Assembly (NCBI GenBank): GCA_024811115.1
Contig: JAKOGH010001116.1
Span: 124,001 to 188,000, forward strand
DNA: 64,000 nt
Reading direction: 5' to 3'
DNA from: Terana coerulea
Lineage: Eukaryota; Basidiomycota; Agaricomycetes; Polyporales; Phanerochaetaceae
Position 1 is the stretch's first letter; each line of letters opens with the position of its first letter. The notes beneath the pieces are model-generated. The model had not been told where the DNA came from. It made no database searches and saw nothing but the letters and a program-made list of their open reading frames with translations. A program made the position numbers and the translations under genes. Positions 19,064 through 32,109 of the stretch are shown piece after piece.

Positions 19064-22000
19064 ATGTCCAGTGCACTCCTTGCCGGTCTGAACGACGCCC
19101 AACTTAGAGGCAAGCAAAGTTCATTCCAGATATCTTGATTTGGTAATATAACGTAGATTACTATCCATCTGGTAGCTGTACGGCATCCACCGGGCATCCC
19201 GCTCCAAATACTCGCAGGACCTGGCAGCGGCAAGACGAAAGTCCTAACGTCACGTATCGCCTATCTGGTCACTCAACATGGCATGCAACCGTCAAGTATA
19301 TGTGCCGTTACATTCACAAACAAGGCCGCTCTGGAGATGCGTGTGCGGCTAGAGAAGCTGTTGACCAAGGAACAGGTTCGCAGCATAAAGATGGGGACCT
19401 TCCACGCGTTATGTGCGCAGTTCTTGCGAAAGTACGCGACTTTGGCAGGCATAAGTGGGAACTTTACTGTTTGCGATGCGGACGAAAGGTGTGTTCGCGA
19501 TTACGCCGGTGCATGCGTTTCATCCTGACGTACAGCGAAACTATGCAGCAAGAAGATTGTAAAGAAGATGCTTCAGGAGGCCGACCTAAAGGGCTTTTTA
19601 CAGGACAAACAAATATCATTGAATGAAGGAGCAGTCACCTCTCGAATATCCCAAGCAAAAGCGAAGGGCCTTACTGCCCAAGACCTGTTGGACGACTGGT
19701 TCGCTGCTGCTCCAGCAGGCAATTCCAAGGCGCGTAAAGGCAAGACCAAGGCCAAGGATGTCGCGAATTTCATGCTTGATCGACTCGAGCATGACACTGG
19801 CGAAGTCTCCAACACAAAAGCCATTATCAACTACATCATTGCGCATTTGTATGCTCGGTATGAACGGGTGCTCCAAGAGCACAACTCCCTCGACTTCGAC
19901 GACCTGCTCGTGTACGGTGTTAGACTTTTTGGGGAGAACGTGAATGTCGTAAAGTGGTGTGAACATGTTCTTGTGGATGAATTGTGAGTACACGTGCGGC
20001 GCATATAGTCTTCTTTGCTGAGGCTTCCTTATAGTCAAGACACAAACATCATGCAGTATGAGCTCATGCGATATCTTGCCTCCCGAAACCGATGTGTGAC
20101 GATTGTTGGTGACCCTGATCAGTCAAGTATGTCTGAATTCTCGTTTTGTTATGCTGTCAATCTGACTACATGCGCTCTAGTATACGGCTGGCGTTCGGCA
20201 GAAGTCGAAAACCTGGCCAAGATGAGGCGAGGTACGGTCTGCTTGTCCTATATCAATGCTATATGTGCCCAAAGCTTCCCTTGTTAGATTTTGCGGCAAC
20301 TCAGCAAATCATGCTCGAAGACAACTATCGCTCGACCGGTTCCATCCTCGCGGTCAGTGTGGCAGTCGTTGCACAAGGCATGCGTTTTCACTGTATGTAT
20401 CTGATGTATACATGCTGACGTTGTCCACTCATCAGATAAGAAGCGCATTAAGAAGACATTGAATGCCATGCACCCTACAGGCCCCAAGCCGACTTTGCAC
20501 TGCTTTGCCACCGAGCAAGACGAAGCTTCGAGCATAGCCATCGAAGTGAAAAGGCTCGTGGCGAAGACAGGGGTACTTTGAACTGCAACGACTTTGCTAT
20601 ACTCCGTAGGCCTTTTCTCTTCTAGCCCCGCCCAAGACTCCAAAGAAGACTAAGGAATGGTATGACAGTACGCTATAACGCTCTCTCGCGTAGCTTCGAG
20701 AGCGCGTTCCGAAAGGAAGGAATTCCGACAAGGATCCTTGGAGGACAGCGGTTCTTCGAACGTATCGAGGTGAAAGACCTCCTGGCATACCTTCAGCTCC
20801 TGGACAACCCATCGTATTTGCCCGCTTTCACAAGAGTTATTAACGTTTCCTGCCAGGGGCATCGGGCAGAAGGTAAGCTCTAACCATGCCGTATACCATT
20901 TATTCGAGTTGGGCTGATATGCGTCAACGCGCATTGCAGACCGTTGCAGAGCTACTGACTGTTGCAGGAAGTAAGAAGATCTCACCTCTGAAGCTCGTTG
21001 AGCGTATATGCGAAGGCAGAATGCCCGACATCAAACCTCCTGTGAAGAGAAAGCTTGGCGACTTTATCCTAGCAATGAAGGTTCTCCGCAAGCTCGCGAC
21101 GGAAGGCGAAGGACCTGCTAACCTAATACGACGGCTCCTAGAGCTTACGCAGTATGAACAATACCTGCAGAAGACCCAGGAGGATTCGGAAAGTAGATGG
21201 GAGAACGTGAAGGAGTTGATCACGTTCGCGAGCGAGCTTGAAGAGGATCTGTCTTATACTTCGTCCGACAATCATCCCGATGGTGCACTCACACCGGACG
21301 GTGACGATGAAAAGAGCGACGGGTGGCAGGACCGCGGAGAGGATGAGCATGATGAAGAGGAGCTCGATGATCTGGGGTTCGCTGAGGTGAAGGCCAAGCA
21401 TGAGAGTCAGAAGAACGGTGCAACTGCGAACAACAGTGAGGAACCGTGCGTATTATTATTATTATTTTCACTAGCCGGTCGAATGTGATTTATGTTGTCT
21501 TGCATTTCAGACATACGCCTTTGAGGGCGTTTCTTCAGGCTTCTATGCTGTCCACCGACACTGGTCAAGACGGCAACAAGAAGGATGAGCCAGTGAGCCC
21601 TCCGCTACCACCTCCACATGTCGGGCATTCATTGCGATGCAGAAAGTCACCATCACTACATGTCATGCCGCCAAAGGTCTTGAATGGCCTGTCGTGTTCG
21701 TCCCTGCAGGTAGGTCACTTTGGACCTTATATCTGAGCGGTCCCTCACGTCCACACCATCTGTCGTAGTTGAAGGAGGCGTATTTCCGTCGGCGCGCTCG
21801 GAAGATATCGAGGAAGAGCGGTATGTTTTGTCTCACTTACATGAAGTCCTACTCACATTGTCGACCGCCGACCTGTAGGCGATTGCTGTACGTCGCGTGC
21901 ACACGCGCACAGGCTCTCCTTTACCTTACCCACGTGTCCACGCGGAGGATGGCAGGCGAGAGCAAGGACAAGAAGCTCTCCGAGTTCATCGACGCAATCT

Positions 22001-23272
22001 GCCACCCTACTGAGGACTCCACTGTGCGCACTCTGTTAAATCTGTCGTGAGATAAGTCATCTGATTGTGAAAACGCTGCAGAACTTGTTCAGCCATGACC
22101 CTCCCGAGATGGACATCGCAGAAGCAAACCTCCTCGCAAGGTTCTGCGTCGTCAGGAGCCTAACGAGCGGGAGGTACAGCAGATGACGGCAGCGTTGTAT
22201 GTCAATAATCCCTTTTTCATGACACCCGACGACTGAGCTGACGTATATCAGTGAAAGCGAAAATAGGCCAGCAGCGTGGGTGTCTGATTTTGCCCATCAT
22301 AGCGTGCGACCTTTCATCCCCACCAATACCTACGGAAATCCCCCCTACAACGAGCATGGGACGCATTCAGTGCCCGGGACTACTACTCAAGGAACGTATC
22401 CCAACTTCCCGTCCGGATCCAGTGGGCTGCAGACCTTCCCGGTTCCACAACCCGCTGGACTATCAATATTCGCTTCTGCGCGAACTGCGCTGCTCATGTC
22501 GTCTGATTCTTCATCTGGAAGGACTCCTGCATCGCGACCGTACGAGCCTGCGGGACCATCGAGGCCTCTTTCACCCTCAAAGACAGTGCCGAATCGCGGA
22601 CAATTAGCGAAGCGTGTCGCTATGGACGACGACATCGTCGACTTGACCAAGAAGGAAGGCCTTTCGAAGCCAGCACGAAGTAAACCTGCCAGTAAAAGCA
22701 GCGGGCAGACCTCCATAGCAAGATTCATGTGTCCGAAAGGTCCACTTCCACCTCAGGCTGCTGCGTCACGGCCTCCGGTCCGTAGTGCCGGCACGTCCAG
22801 TGCCATACACCGACGGCCACCATCGGATACCAAGGCTACAGGTCCCCAAGCCGCGGCTGGCCGCGCAGACCATCCGTCGGCTCCTCCGAGCAAGGGGTCG
22901 GCTCCCTCCATCCCACCGGAGCATCTGCTTTCGCGGTCATCGCACACCGCCGTGGGCAACCATCGTCCTGCATCGAGGAGCGCTTCAAGGCCGCAGCCCG
23001 GCGGGCCCATGTCTACAGTGATAGCTCCGAAGGCCACGGCAGAACGGAGCGCTCCTGCAGCTCGAATACCTGTCCGGGCGATACGAGCCGTTGCAGAACC
23101 TCTGATGCTGCCGTCGAGCTCTGGATCCAGCTCACCGCCTCAAACCGTGCTCTCAGAGAATCACGTGGTGACACAACCGGTGAAACTGGCGGGCGGAAAG
23201 AGGAGGCTGGGTATGAGTAGGGCTGTGGCGGGCTATTCCAACAAGAAGTTCAAGAAGCCTATTCCGGAGTAG
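19064..23272 (+). CDS. SRS2: UvrD/Srs2-type superfamily 1 DNA helicase
   Basis: A 3'-5' DNA helicase and anti-recombinase family member. Motifs in order: LNDAQLRAV (Q motif), LAGPGSGKT (Walker A), AVTFTNKAALEM (Ia), MGTFHALC, the LDFDDLL block, DELQDTN (II, joined across an intron at about 19987-20036), VGDPDQSIYGWRSAEV (III), EDNYRST (IV), TTCHAAKGLEWPVVFVPA (V), and RLLYVACTRAQALLYL (VI). More than ten introns; the first uses a GC donor (19110-19175). The C-terminal tail of about 300 residues is disordered. It carries DDDIVDLTKK (SUMO-interaction type, 22625-22654) and QTSIARFM (PCNA-box-like, 22706-22729), as expected of Srs2. Near 22139-22141 one G appears to be missing (LLAR continues as VLRRQEPNEREVQQM only with GGG). 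Confidence 0.88.
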
Positions 23273-23513
23273 GCAGCATGAGAGACGTCGGTGAGGTAAG
23301 GGGTTTCTCACCTGATCTGCTGTTGGGCGATATCATAGTTTTTCATGTAGTCCATAATTTGTACAATGTCATTGATCTCAGACCTCACGCAATGTATTAG
23401 GGGTGGAAGGCATCAAGATTGCAGAACTAAAATACAGTATGATATCAACATAAACGAAAACACGACTGCGTCGTGATACGATAGCAGACGTAAGATATCG
23501 TAAGCTCGGAAAA

Positions 23514-25617
23514 CTAGGCCTCAGCCTTGATGTCGGAATCCACGTCGCGCTTCTCGTGATCCTCATCGTATACAGAGAGGCCGATGCGCTTGTTGATGTC
23601 TTCCTGCCGAGCCATGTCGGCAGCAGCAAGGCCGGCAGATCCAAACACGTCGTCCATCTCCTCCAGGGTCAGGCCCTTCGTCTCGGGGACGAAGAACAGA
23701 ATGAAGAGGCCGCCGAGCAGTGAGAACGCCCCGAAGAAGACGAACGTGCCGAAGCCAAGGTTGTTCATCATCGTGGGCGTCACCTGGCCGACGATGAAGT
23801 TGTTCATCTGACAGATGCCGTCAGCACTTGTCACAGCCGTGGACAGAACATGTCGGGGCTCACCCAGTTGGAAGAGGCCGCGATGGAGACGCCCTTGCCG
23901 CGAATGGACAGAGGCCAGATCTCAGCGACGAGGATCCACGCGCACGGGCCCCAAGAGTACCCGAAGGCTACAAAGCATGATGAGCACAGATGCCCAGATC
24001 CCAAGGTCAAGAGGCAACATACCCATAGCAAAGATCCAGACGAACACGCATGCAACCCACCCAGCGCTGGAATGCGCCTTCCAATCCTTGTGGAAGAGCC
24101 CAGTGAGGACAGCGACGATCAGGTGGCTGCCGGCCATGATGAAAGCCCCGGAAACAAGGATGGGCTTGCGGCCGGACTTGTCGACCCAAATGACGGCGGG
24201 AATCGTCGCGAGGAACATGACGATGCCGACGACACCGGTCGCCAGCAGGGGGATGCTGTTCCCGGTCAGGCCGAGCGACTGGAAGATCGTGGGTGCGTAG
24301 TACAGAATGGCGTTGACGCCGGTCCACTGCTGGAAGAACATGGTCAACGTGCCGACCGCTGTGCGGTACAACAGAGCTGGAGGCGCTGTAGTCAGCAAGT
24401 TTCGTGTATCATGGTATCATGGACATACTGCGAGAGGTGACAAGACTGAGATAGTCGGCCACGCCAAGCTTGAAGCTTGAGGCCCACGAGCCATCCAGGT
24501 ACTGGGGGTACTTCGCCGCTAGGGTCTCCTTCTCGAAAAGGTACTGGGCTCGAATCTCCCTAAAGTGCCCGTCAGAATGGTTGTGAAGCAGCGGTAATGG
24601 CGAAACATACAAGAATTCAATCTGGACGATATCTGAGTCGGGCGGCATGTTGCGTGCCCTGCTCAGCACAGCCAACGCCTCGTCATCACGGCCTTGGTTG
24701 ACAAGCCACCTCGGAGAGAAAGGCATGAAGAGGATACCGACTCCGAGGATGACGGCCGGCACGAGTTGGAGGGCAAGTGGGAGACGCCAGGCTGCCTGGC
24801 TTTGGTTTGCCCCGGTACCGCCGATGAAGTTGGTGCCATAGTCGATCCAGAAGGAGACCATGATGCCAAAGGTAATGGCGAGCTGTTGAAGGGCGACCAA
24901 ACTGCCACGGACTTCAGGAGGGGCAAGCTCGGCGCTGATAAGACAACGGATAAGCAAGAAATTAGGAGAAATGTAGCACGGAAAACGCACTTGTAGAGTG
25001 GAACAGCCATACTGAGCGAACCGACGCCCAAACCCGTGATAAATCGGCCACCGAAGATAGACGACGGGTGGAACGCCGTGGTTTGCACAATGACACCGAT
25101 GCAGAACACGATAACGGCTGTTGCGTAAGATGAGGTCAGCGAAGCGCAGTGCGCAGCGCTTTGGCAAGACTCACCAGTGACGATTGTATACTTTCGTGAA
25201 AGCTTATCTGCGAGGTAGCCGGTGCAAAGCACACCAAACCAAGCCCCGAGCTCCAAAATGGAAACCAGCCAGCCCTTCGTCGAGCTGTTCGTGACGGCGG
25301 AGCCCATGTGGTTGTCGAAGTTGGTCATGGTGAGGACACCAGAGAAGACACCTTGGTTGTAACCATAGAGCCTGGCGGTACGGTCCGTCAGAGCCCGTCT
25401 CATTTGCCATGGGAGAATTACTCACAGGCCGCCCAACGAAGCAAACACAGCGATGAGGAATACCCGTCCATTATGCATCAGACCAGCCTACCGTCCGACC
25501 TCAATCAGCACACTCCTAAAGACACGGAAGTACAATGCATGAAGCACGCACCCATCCTGACTGCCCTTGGAGGTTCCTCCGACGGCCAGAAGCGACAGCG
25601 ACAGTACCACCAGCCAT
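23514..25617 (-). CDS. MFS hexose transporter (sugar porter family)
   Basis: Sugar:proton symporter-type plasma-membrane protein with about 12 transmembrane helices. Exon 1 (ATG 25617) encodes MAGGTVAVASGRRRNLQGQS, spliced to AGLMHNGRVFLIAVFASLGG and then YGYNQGVFSGVLTMTNF. Family signatures: YLADKLSRKYTIV, GRFITGLGVGSLSMAVPLY, ELAPPEVRGSLVALQQLAIT, PFSPRWL (in place of PESPRYL), FFQQWTGVNAILYYAPTIF, DKSGRKP, and FVPETKGLTLEEMD. Mushroom homologues share the RRxNxQGxSGWAGL start, which supports the splice choice. At least seven introns. Possible Cre1 sites upstream suggest glucose repression. Confidence 0.88.
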
Positions 25618-25674
25618 GCCTGAGTCGTTGACGGGGAGATGAAGAGGTCAAGCTCTGATAGCGGCGTTGCACGC

Positions 25675-25801
25675 CCTTATATATGCGGTTTCTCCGGCCG
25701 CCTGCAACTCCACGATTGAAACATCAACGGCTGCACGCACCTGACAGGGACGGCCAGTGGGACCCCGCGCGCCTGCATTCTAACAATGGACTAGTTCCCC
25801 A
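25675..25801 (-). promoter_or_regulatory. promoter of the hexose transporter, putative Cre1 sites
   Basis: A TATA-like TATATAA (minus strand) lies near 25680, about 60 bp above ATG 25617. CCCCGC at 25763-25768 and CCCCAG at 25796-25801 match the SYGGRG consensus of the carbon-catabolite repressor, and another CCCCGC lies at 25839-25844. Consensus matches only; binding is inferred. Confidence 0.4.
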
Positions 25802-25844
25802 GGGTCCAGGCTCAATGGTAGCGCATAAACGATCGGTCCCCCGC

Positions 25845-26462
25845 AATCTGAGATTCGAGCGTCACTCTCTAAGCGGTTGCGATTGGTTCCGAGTCCAGTA
25901 GATGATGATGCCGCGTCCCAACACGTCATGTTCTTCCCTGCTCAATTCAAAGGAAGCCAGGTCAGTGCAGCGCGCGTGAACCACATAGAGCTTCCCACCT
26001 TATCCTGGTGGCTTGGAGTACAATGTTTTCTCTCAGAGGAGACGGCGGAGCATTCCTCGAGCTGTATGCCGCACCTTGGAATGCACTCTCCGTGCTCCGG
26101 GAAATGGTGTCGAGTGCGTAAACCGCGAAATTTTCTCAAGGCGGTGGCGCGAACCGTTTCACCGCATCTCTTCAACCTCGTGGTCGGAGCTCTGCGCGGA
26201 TCCATCGTCTAAACATTTCTTGCTCCCTTGGGTATTGTGCGCCGTGCCTTGTAGACACCCAAAGTTGTCGAGGGCCATCACGGCCCGTGGGGTCACCTGC
26301 TACCACTTTGCCAAAATCGGGCCGTGCGGCTCCGGAGGTCGATGCCGTCTACGGTGGAGCGCCGCCTGACGCGACTGACGGTGTTCGGGCAAAGGTCGTG
26401 GGACGAAAATACATTACTTAACTTACACTTGGCCAATGGCTTACAGAAATACAGTACATGGT
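25845..26462. other. intergenic, nothing recognised
   Basis: Between the transporter promoter and the metacaspase 3' end. No conserved frame or RNA gene seen. Confidence 0.5.
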
Positions 26463-28978
26463 CTAGCAGATGAACAGAATATTCGTATCCTGAAAAAGCA
26501 TGAGCCGCCACTTCGCTCCACAACACAGAACAACGTACAATGGGATGGGAACTGGACAGCTGCGGTTTCTGGCTGTATTTAGCCTTCAGGATCCCGCTAT
26601 ACAGATTGCAAGGTTGTTAGCATTCTCACTACAAGCACAGAAGACGTAATAGGACCAACCGAATATTTCCCAACAGTTGCTGATAGCTCTGCTGCTGGTT
26701 CTGGGCTGTGAGAAGGTGTCAGGGTCAGGGATCGAACACAAGTGGGTGAGAGTTTTGATACGTACTCAATACGCTGATGAATGCCTGTTGTGGAATTCAG
26801 CCGACAACGTTCCATTAAGCAGCGAGAGTCGACTTACGAAACTCATAGCGCCCGTCGATTGACCCGCCTCGACCGTATCTGCGCTGGTCTGCGAATCTTT
26901 ACATCCGCTCCAGGAGATCTATGGCGTCGCTCAATTGGACGCACGCTGACATCGATGATGAATCAATGCACGTACCACGTCCGCCGGGCTGGTCTTCGTT
27001 GCGCGCGCCTTCTTCTCGGCACGTGCGCCTCCGCCTGTTGCTGACTTGAAGACGCCAGATACTGATTTGAAGACACCTCCCTGTCGCCATCGGAGATGAC
27101 GTGAGAAGGGCCGCTGCGGTCAACGAAATTTGATCGTACACACCATATCGCCTCGAGCATACGATGTAACCGCCGACAGCAAGCCTTGTCCGGCTTCAGC
27201 GGCAAGATTGGGCTCCTTGACCTTACCCTCGGTTGAGTAGATGTACGGCAAGTCTGTTGACAGCTCGAGTTAGAGTACCCCACGATTGCGATGATTGCAA
27301 AAATAGGGCCACCGTACCTAGGACGGAGCCAGAATGGCACGACTGCGGAGGAAAGGCTAAGTTATGCGACGAGCTACAGTGTAAGCAAATGATGACTTAC
27401 GTCGAAGATAGCGGTCAGGCGACAGCCAGGAGGTAGTGGCTTAACCATAATGTCATGCATAATCTATCCAACGAACTCAATGTTAGAGGGGTTGCAGACC
27501 TGAGCACACCGTTTACGTACGTCGTCCACGATATCTCCATTCTCCCTGAAGTCGGCAGGATAGATCACCTCGTCGAATCCGTCGGCCTCATCGCCGTCCG
27601 TGTCCTTGGTCTGGCCTCCATGCCCCGAGTCTATTAGTATGTAGCGCATAGGTCAGCGCCACGAGCGGATATGAAAACTGCGGCTGCCTCTTACAATGGA
27701 AGAATAACGAATCGTTCGGCTGCGCATCGCGAACAAGCCACGACATTGCCTCGAGCTAAGCACTGTTCAGATTCAATGCCATGCCATGAGGTTGGGGAGC
27801 TTACTATGTTTTGCTTGTTAGGTATTTGTCTCGGATTCTGAGCATCGTCCGTCAGCATGACGACGTCTTCTGTCTTATAACCAAACTGGTCTACACGGCT
27901 TGTCAGTACCGTATCGGATAGGTCGATAAACAAACTTACTGCATAAGAACTGCTGTACATTGCGTGCATCGTTGATGCACCCCTTTAGTTCTGCTGAAGT
28001 GCCGAAGTAGTTAATCCCGATCTAGTCATGAACGGCTGCGGTTAAACGACCGTATGGTCAACGCTCAAATGAAACCTTACGCAGAGCGCCTTCCTCCTTC
28101 CGTTACATTGCGAATACTGGAAGAAGGGCTGCTGTTGCTGGTGGTTGGCACCCTCAAACATGGGGCCATAGTTCTGTTGTTGCGTTGGTGGGCGGGGCGG
28201 CGGACCAGCTTCAGACCGATGCATCAGATTCTATCGCTGTAAGTACGCAGATAGGGACTCACAAGGTGGCGCATAATTGCCTCGCATCCCGTCATTATTG
28301 CCAGCGTTGGAAGGGCGTTGCGGGATGGGTGGTGGTCCACTTGGAGAGTCATACCTGGCTGGAATGGGCGGCGGGCCCGAGGGAGGTGCGTAGCTTCCGC
28401 CTCCATATCCCGGAGGTGGTCCTGCAGGACTGCCATAGCCACTTTGCGGCGGGGCGGACCGCTTGGACTTGGGAAACGCCCGGATGGCGGAGGACCAGAT
28501 GGTGGGCCGTAGGATCCTTGATGGTGGGGATGATGAGGCGGGGGTGGTGTGCGCCTGGGAAACCCGGCCCTCCTGGACCGCCTGGGAAGCTGGGACCACC
28601 AGGAGGACCAGGCGGAGGACCTCCCGGGGGTGGTGCGTACCCGCCGTAACTGCGAACGGCCAATCGGTTAAGCAAGCCAAATGGTAAATGAAAGCTTCTC
28701 ACTTAGGAGTGTACCCGGGATTGTATCCTCCACCGCCTCCACCCGGCGAAGGGAAGCCTCTGTGTAAAGTGTATCAGAGAATGACTGCTGCGGAGTCTTC
28801 AGAAAACATAGTCACGGCGCGGGGAATCCGGGCCTAAGGAACTTAAACTTAAGTATCATGGTGCTAAATCATGCATCCTCACGTACCCTCCAGGGAAGCT
28901 TAGGGGACCACCTTGCGGTGGGCCTTGAGGTGGTTGATATCCACCGCCTGAGTTTCCGGGATACTGATTCCAAGACAT
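26463..28978 (-). CDS. MCA1: type I metacaspase
   Basis: Cysteine protease that cleaves after Arg/Lys and is involved in stress, protein-aggregate clearance and cell death in fungi. ATG 28978 opens a Gly/Pro/Tyr-rich prodomain ([20 protein letters not shown], then [18 protein letters not shown] blocks over 28700-28100). The peptidase C14 domain follows: [34 protein letters not shown], the catalytic His in [20 protein letters not shown], and the catalytic Cys in DSCHSGSVL. That Cys codon lies in a small exon near 27330-27350. [20 protein letters not shown] and the typical C-terminus [14 protein letters not shown] (stop 26463-26465) complete it. About ten introns. Confidence 0.93.
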
Positions 28979-29378
28979 GTTGCGCAAGGAAGTCTAGTAT
29001 AGGGTCAACGACTTCAGCCACAGACTTGTCAACGGAACATGAGGTCAATCTCACGTCTAGAGAAAGACTCGAGCAAAATGGGAGGAGGTGAAGGTGGTGG
29101 TAGCAGACAAGGTTTGCAGCAGCTTTGAATGCGAACAAGGCACGTGTCTATCTCACAGGCGCCCATAAAGCAATGTCGTCGGACACATCGCCAGGCACAG
29201 CATGGTTGCACAGTGCACTACTGACACTGCGTTGCTGGATACATGTACAAAAAGGCACAGTAAAATACAAGTATAATAGAGCTACAGGCAGCAGAGCATG
29301 GCTATGAGGATAATGAGGTAACATCAAGCAGCAGCAGAAACACTTTTAAACATGTTGAAGCGAACTATCTCTGTATAG
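28979..29378. other. intergenic, metacaspase promoter and unknown gene 3' flank
   Basis: No gene or repeat recognised. Confidence 0.5.
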
Positions 29379-30869
29379 TTACATGGAACTGATAAACCAA
29401 ATGCAATTTACCGCTGTCTTCGACTGCGCGCGCGTCCCTGAATTCTGGTGGATTTTGCGTGCGGTTTCCATAAATCCATCCAGAAGAGAGCCGAATGGCT
29501 TGAGCTTTGCACTCTGACTGGCTTCCGAAGGATGCACAGATAGCCCAGCTGCGCAAGGCTGGCTACGCAGCGCGCCCGACGAGTGGATATATGCGGCAGA
29601 TTTTGGATATGGGGAATATTGGAGAAGTGACGGCTCTGCTCCGGAGTCGGCGGTGGAAGAATGTCTCGGCGCATTCGTATCCACCGCTTCCTCAGCGTCT
29701 GGGGATGACAATCCACGCAACGGACTGCATGTTGGCTGATGTTCTTCGTCAAATGTGAGAAGGGTGAATGGTGTTGGGCTTGAAGGTGCTTCGGGACGCC
29801 TTGAAGGGGAAACCAAGGGTCTAAAGGTGAGAGACCGAGCGGTCGAAGGCGAGGCCAAGTCAACGCCGGTTGGTTCGCCTGTGCGCAGCCCTCCTGCTAG
29901 TAGACCAGTTACATTTAGTGCGATATATGGCGGTACGAGGGTGGCACGACGTACTTGAAAGCGCGGTGCGAGGACGCTACAGCTTGACCACGCTCCTCAA
30001 GCCTAACAAACGTCAGAGGCAGGCTCTGCGCCGGTTCCTCCGCAGGACGACGCTCCAGCTTGGGAGGCTGTCTCTCTGAAGGCAAAATCTTCTCGGCTCG
30101 GAGCCGAGGGGCAATAGAACTCAAGCGATGTCGAGGTTGATCCAGCTTATTTGGTTTGGATTTGGAGCAGCCGGGGAACGCGGGGGAATGAAGTCTGGCT
30201 TTGCGTGGGTCGGCGACGCGCCATTTACCGGGTTTGAGTGTTGGCGGAGGGGGAGACATGTTGTATGCGGTACCAAACTTCAGCGAGTTCCTATCGCCCA
30301 TCCCGGGGACGAATTGCTCGCAATCTACGTCGACGTGCGACCGCACTGCAGCTTCCAGCATGCGACTGGACAGAGACTTGCTCTTCGACTTGACGGCTTT
30401 GCCTTTCCTGCTTACTGCATTCTTGCTCGGTGCATGATCTTGACTTGAGGGTTGATATTCTTCATCACTGTCCGGGACGCGAGGTAGTCCCTTTCTCCGT
30501 TTCCTGAGGGGCACAGGAAGAGATGACCCTGCTTCGCTCTCGCTATCTTCCCGCTGTCCAACATCTACGTGCTTCCTCCTCCCATACTGTCGTCTCCGCT
30601 TGTAGGTCTGAGCGAGAGGTGTCTCGATGGACCAGCGAAGGAAGTCTTCCACAGTCACTTGGTTTTCAGGGACATCTTGAGCTATGAGATTGTCTTGTGC
30701 GAGTGCAGGGTGCTCGGAAGGCTTTCGTTGACCGTCAGCAGATATCGAGCTTCTTTTGCATTTCTATGAGACGCATGTAAAGAGTTTCCTTGCTCTATGT
30801 GCGTAGTATTTGTATCTCGTTTTCGTCTGCGCTTCACCTTACGAGGGACGAGTGTTTGCAACGCAGCAT
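29379..30869 (-). CDS. unknown basic, Ser/Pro-rich protein
   Basis: Not recognised. The best model starts at ATG 30869 (27-bp exon to 30843) and joins at 30763 to a long exon running to about 29955. The long exon reads SEHPALAQDNLIAQDVPENQ, VTVEDFLRWSIETPLAQTY, then KRRRQYGRRKHVD and KRRKGLPRVPDSDEEYQPSS, looking like nuclear-localisation and phosphorylatable regions. A further exon (about 29860-29379) is Ser/Pro-rich (FTLLTFDEEHQPTCSPLRGL) and ends WFISSM. The splice between the long exon and the last one could not be made to keep frame, so that boundary is unsure. The composition suggests a nuclear or chromatin-associated disordered protein; no domain was found. Confidence 0.5.
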
Positions 30870-31021
30870 TAGCGTATATGCTACTGACTCACGACAAAGT
30901 CTTGATGGGACGAAGAAGAAGCCTCCATGACAACAAAACGTTGCAATACGATGTGGTAGGATGTGAAGTATGGTCAAAGCGTGATTAGTGTGATGGTCAT
31001 AGTGCCATAAATGTTTGGTCT

Positions 31022-31170
31022 TGTTAGGATCAGAAGTTCTTGCTTTCCATATTGGGGACCGTAGCATTTACTTCGGTTGACCAATGACGGCATCCACAGC
31101 AGTCAAGGATAAATATGCATGACTACGCGCGGGTGTATTTAAGCACCATTGACTGTTTCCACCTACACAG
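31022..31170. repeat. diverged duplicate of the MetRS 3' flank, distal copy
   Basis: Aligns over about 145 bp with 32110-32255. Both start TGTTAGGATCAGA(A/G)GTTC, continue TTGCTTTCC, and share GGTTGACCAA, GACTACG and AAGCACC in the same order. Similarity fades toward the synthetase stop codon. Confidence 0.75.
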
Positions 31171-32109
31171 GTTTATTTATACTCAAGCCATGCTCAGCTC
31201 AGAGAAGGTGGCATCCAGTCATGTTCAGCTTTCTCAATCGAAAGATAGCATTGAGTTCTAATGGGCCCTAGAACTAGTTTCATTTATGATACCGGGAAAG
31301 CCTGTGACAGCAGTACAGATAGCCGAGTTAAAATGCTCGAAGGTGCTGGAATCACCTAAACAAATGGCATGGGTATCGGAGGAGTACCTAGTTATCGACG
31401 ACCTCGTCCAGCAGTGGACTCTCTTCTGACGCCATCGCGCTTGTGATTCACTTTCAACTGAACTTCAACGTCAGCTAGATCTTCGAAGGAAGATAGTGTA
31501 GGTAGCGAGGCTGGTCGGGGGAGCGGCACCAATCGTGGCGGAGCATGCAGGTTTAAATAGTAAGTGTCGGAAATCACCTCGAGAGAACCCGCAAGCCGAG
31601 CTAGCGGTCACAACGCAGGGGATTGCTCATGAACATTTGACACAGCTTTGGTCAAGCAGGCCCGGTACTCAAGGCGCACACCGCGTCTACCAACACTAAA
31701 TGGCAATCGCCATCGCCCTGCCCGGGGACGGCTATAGAAGTTCGGTCAACGAGAACGTCATTCTGGTTGTAGATCGTGTCTAGTATGTCGTGATTAGCAG
31801 CAATCCTACACTCAATCTGAGCACATGAATAGTCTCACTGAAGGGAATTGTGACGCATGCACTTGAACGTTGGCCTGCACCAGGCTGGGCACGCCATTTG
31901 TCGAAGTTCAAGTTCTAGTTGCTCTCGGCCGAATGTGATCCAACGTCAACCCAAGCTTGGACTCCAGTGCAAGATGGAAGTGTAAGTAAGTCTATTTCAA
32001 ATATTCAGAATAACCCGCGAACTTGAGGAGACAGCTGGAAACGTACCCGTAGCGGATCCACGTACGAGTCTAAGATGACAGCGAGTCAAAATTCGTCAGT
32101 GTTTAGCCA

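Noticed and set aside
28360..28690. Collagen-like plus-strand ORF ([16 protein letters not shown])
   Set aside because: It is the antisense of the Gly/Pro-rich metacaspase prodomain; the minus-strand frame joins the peptidase domain.
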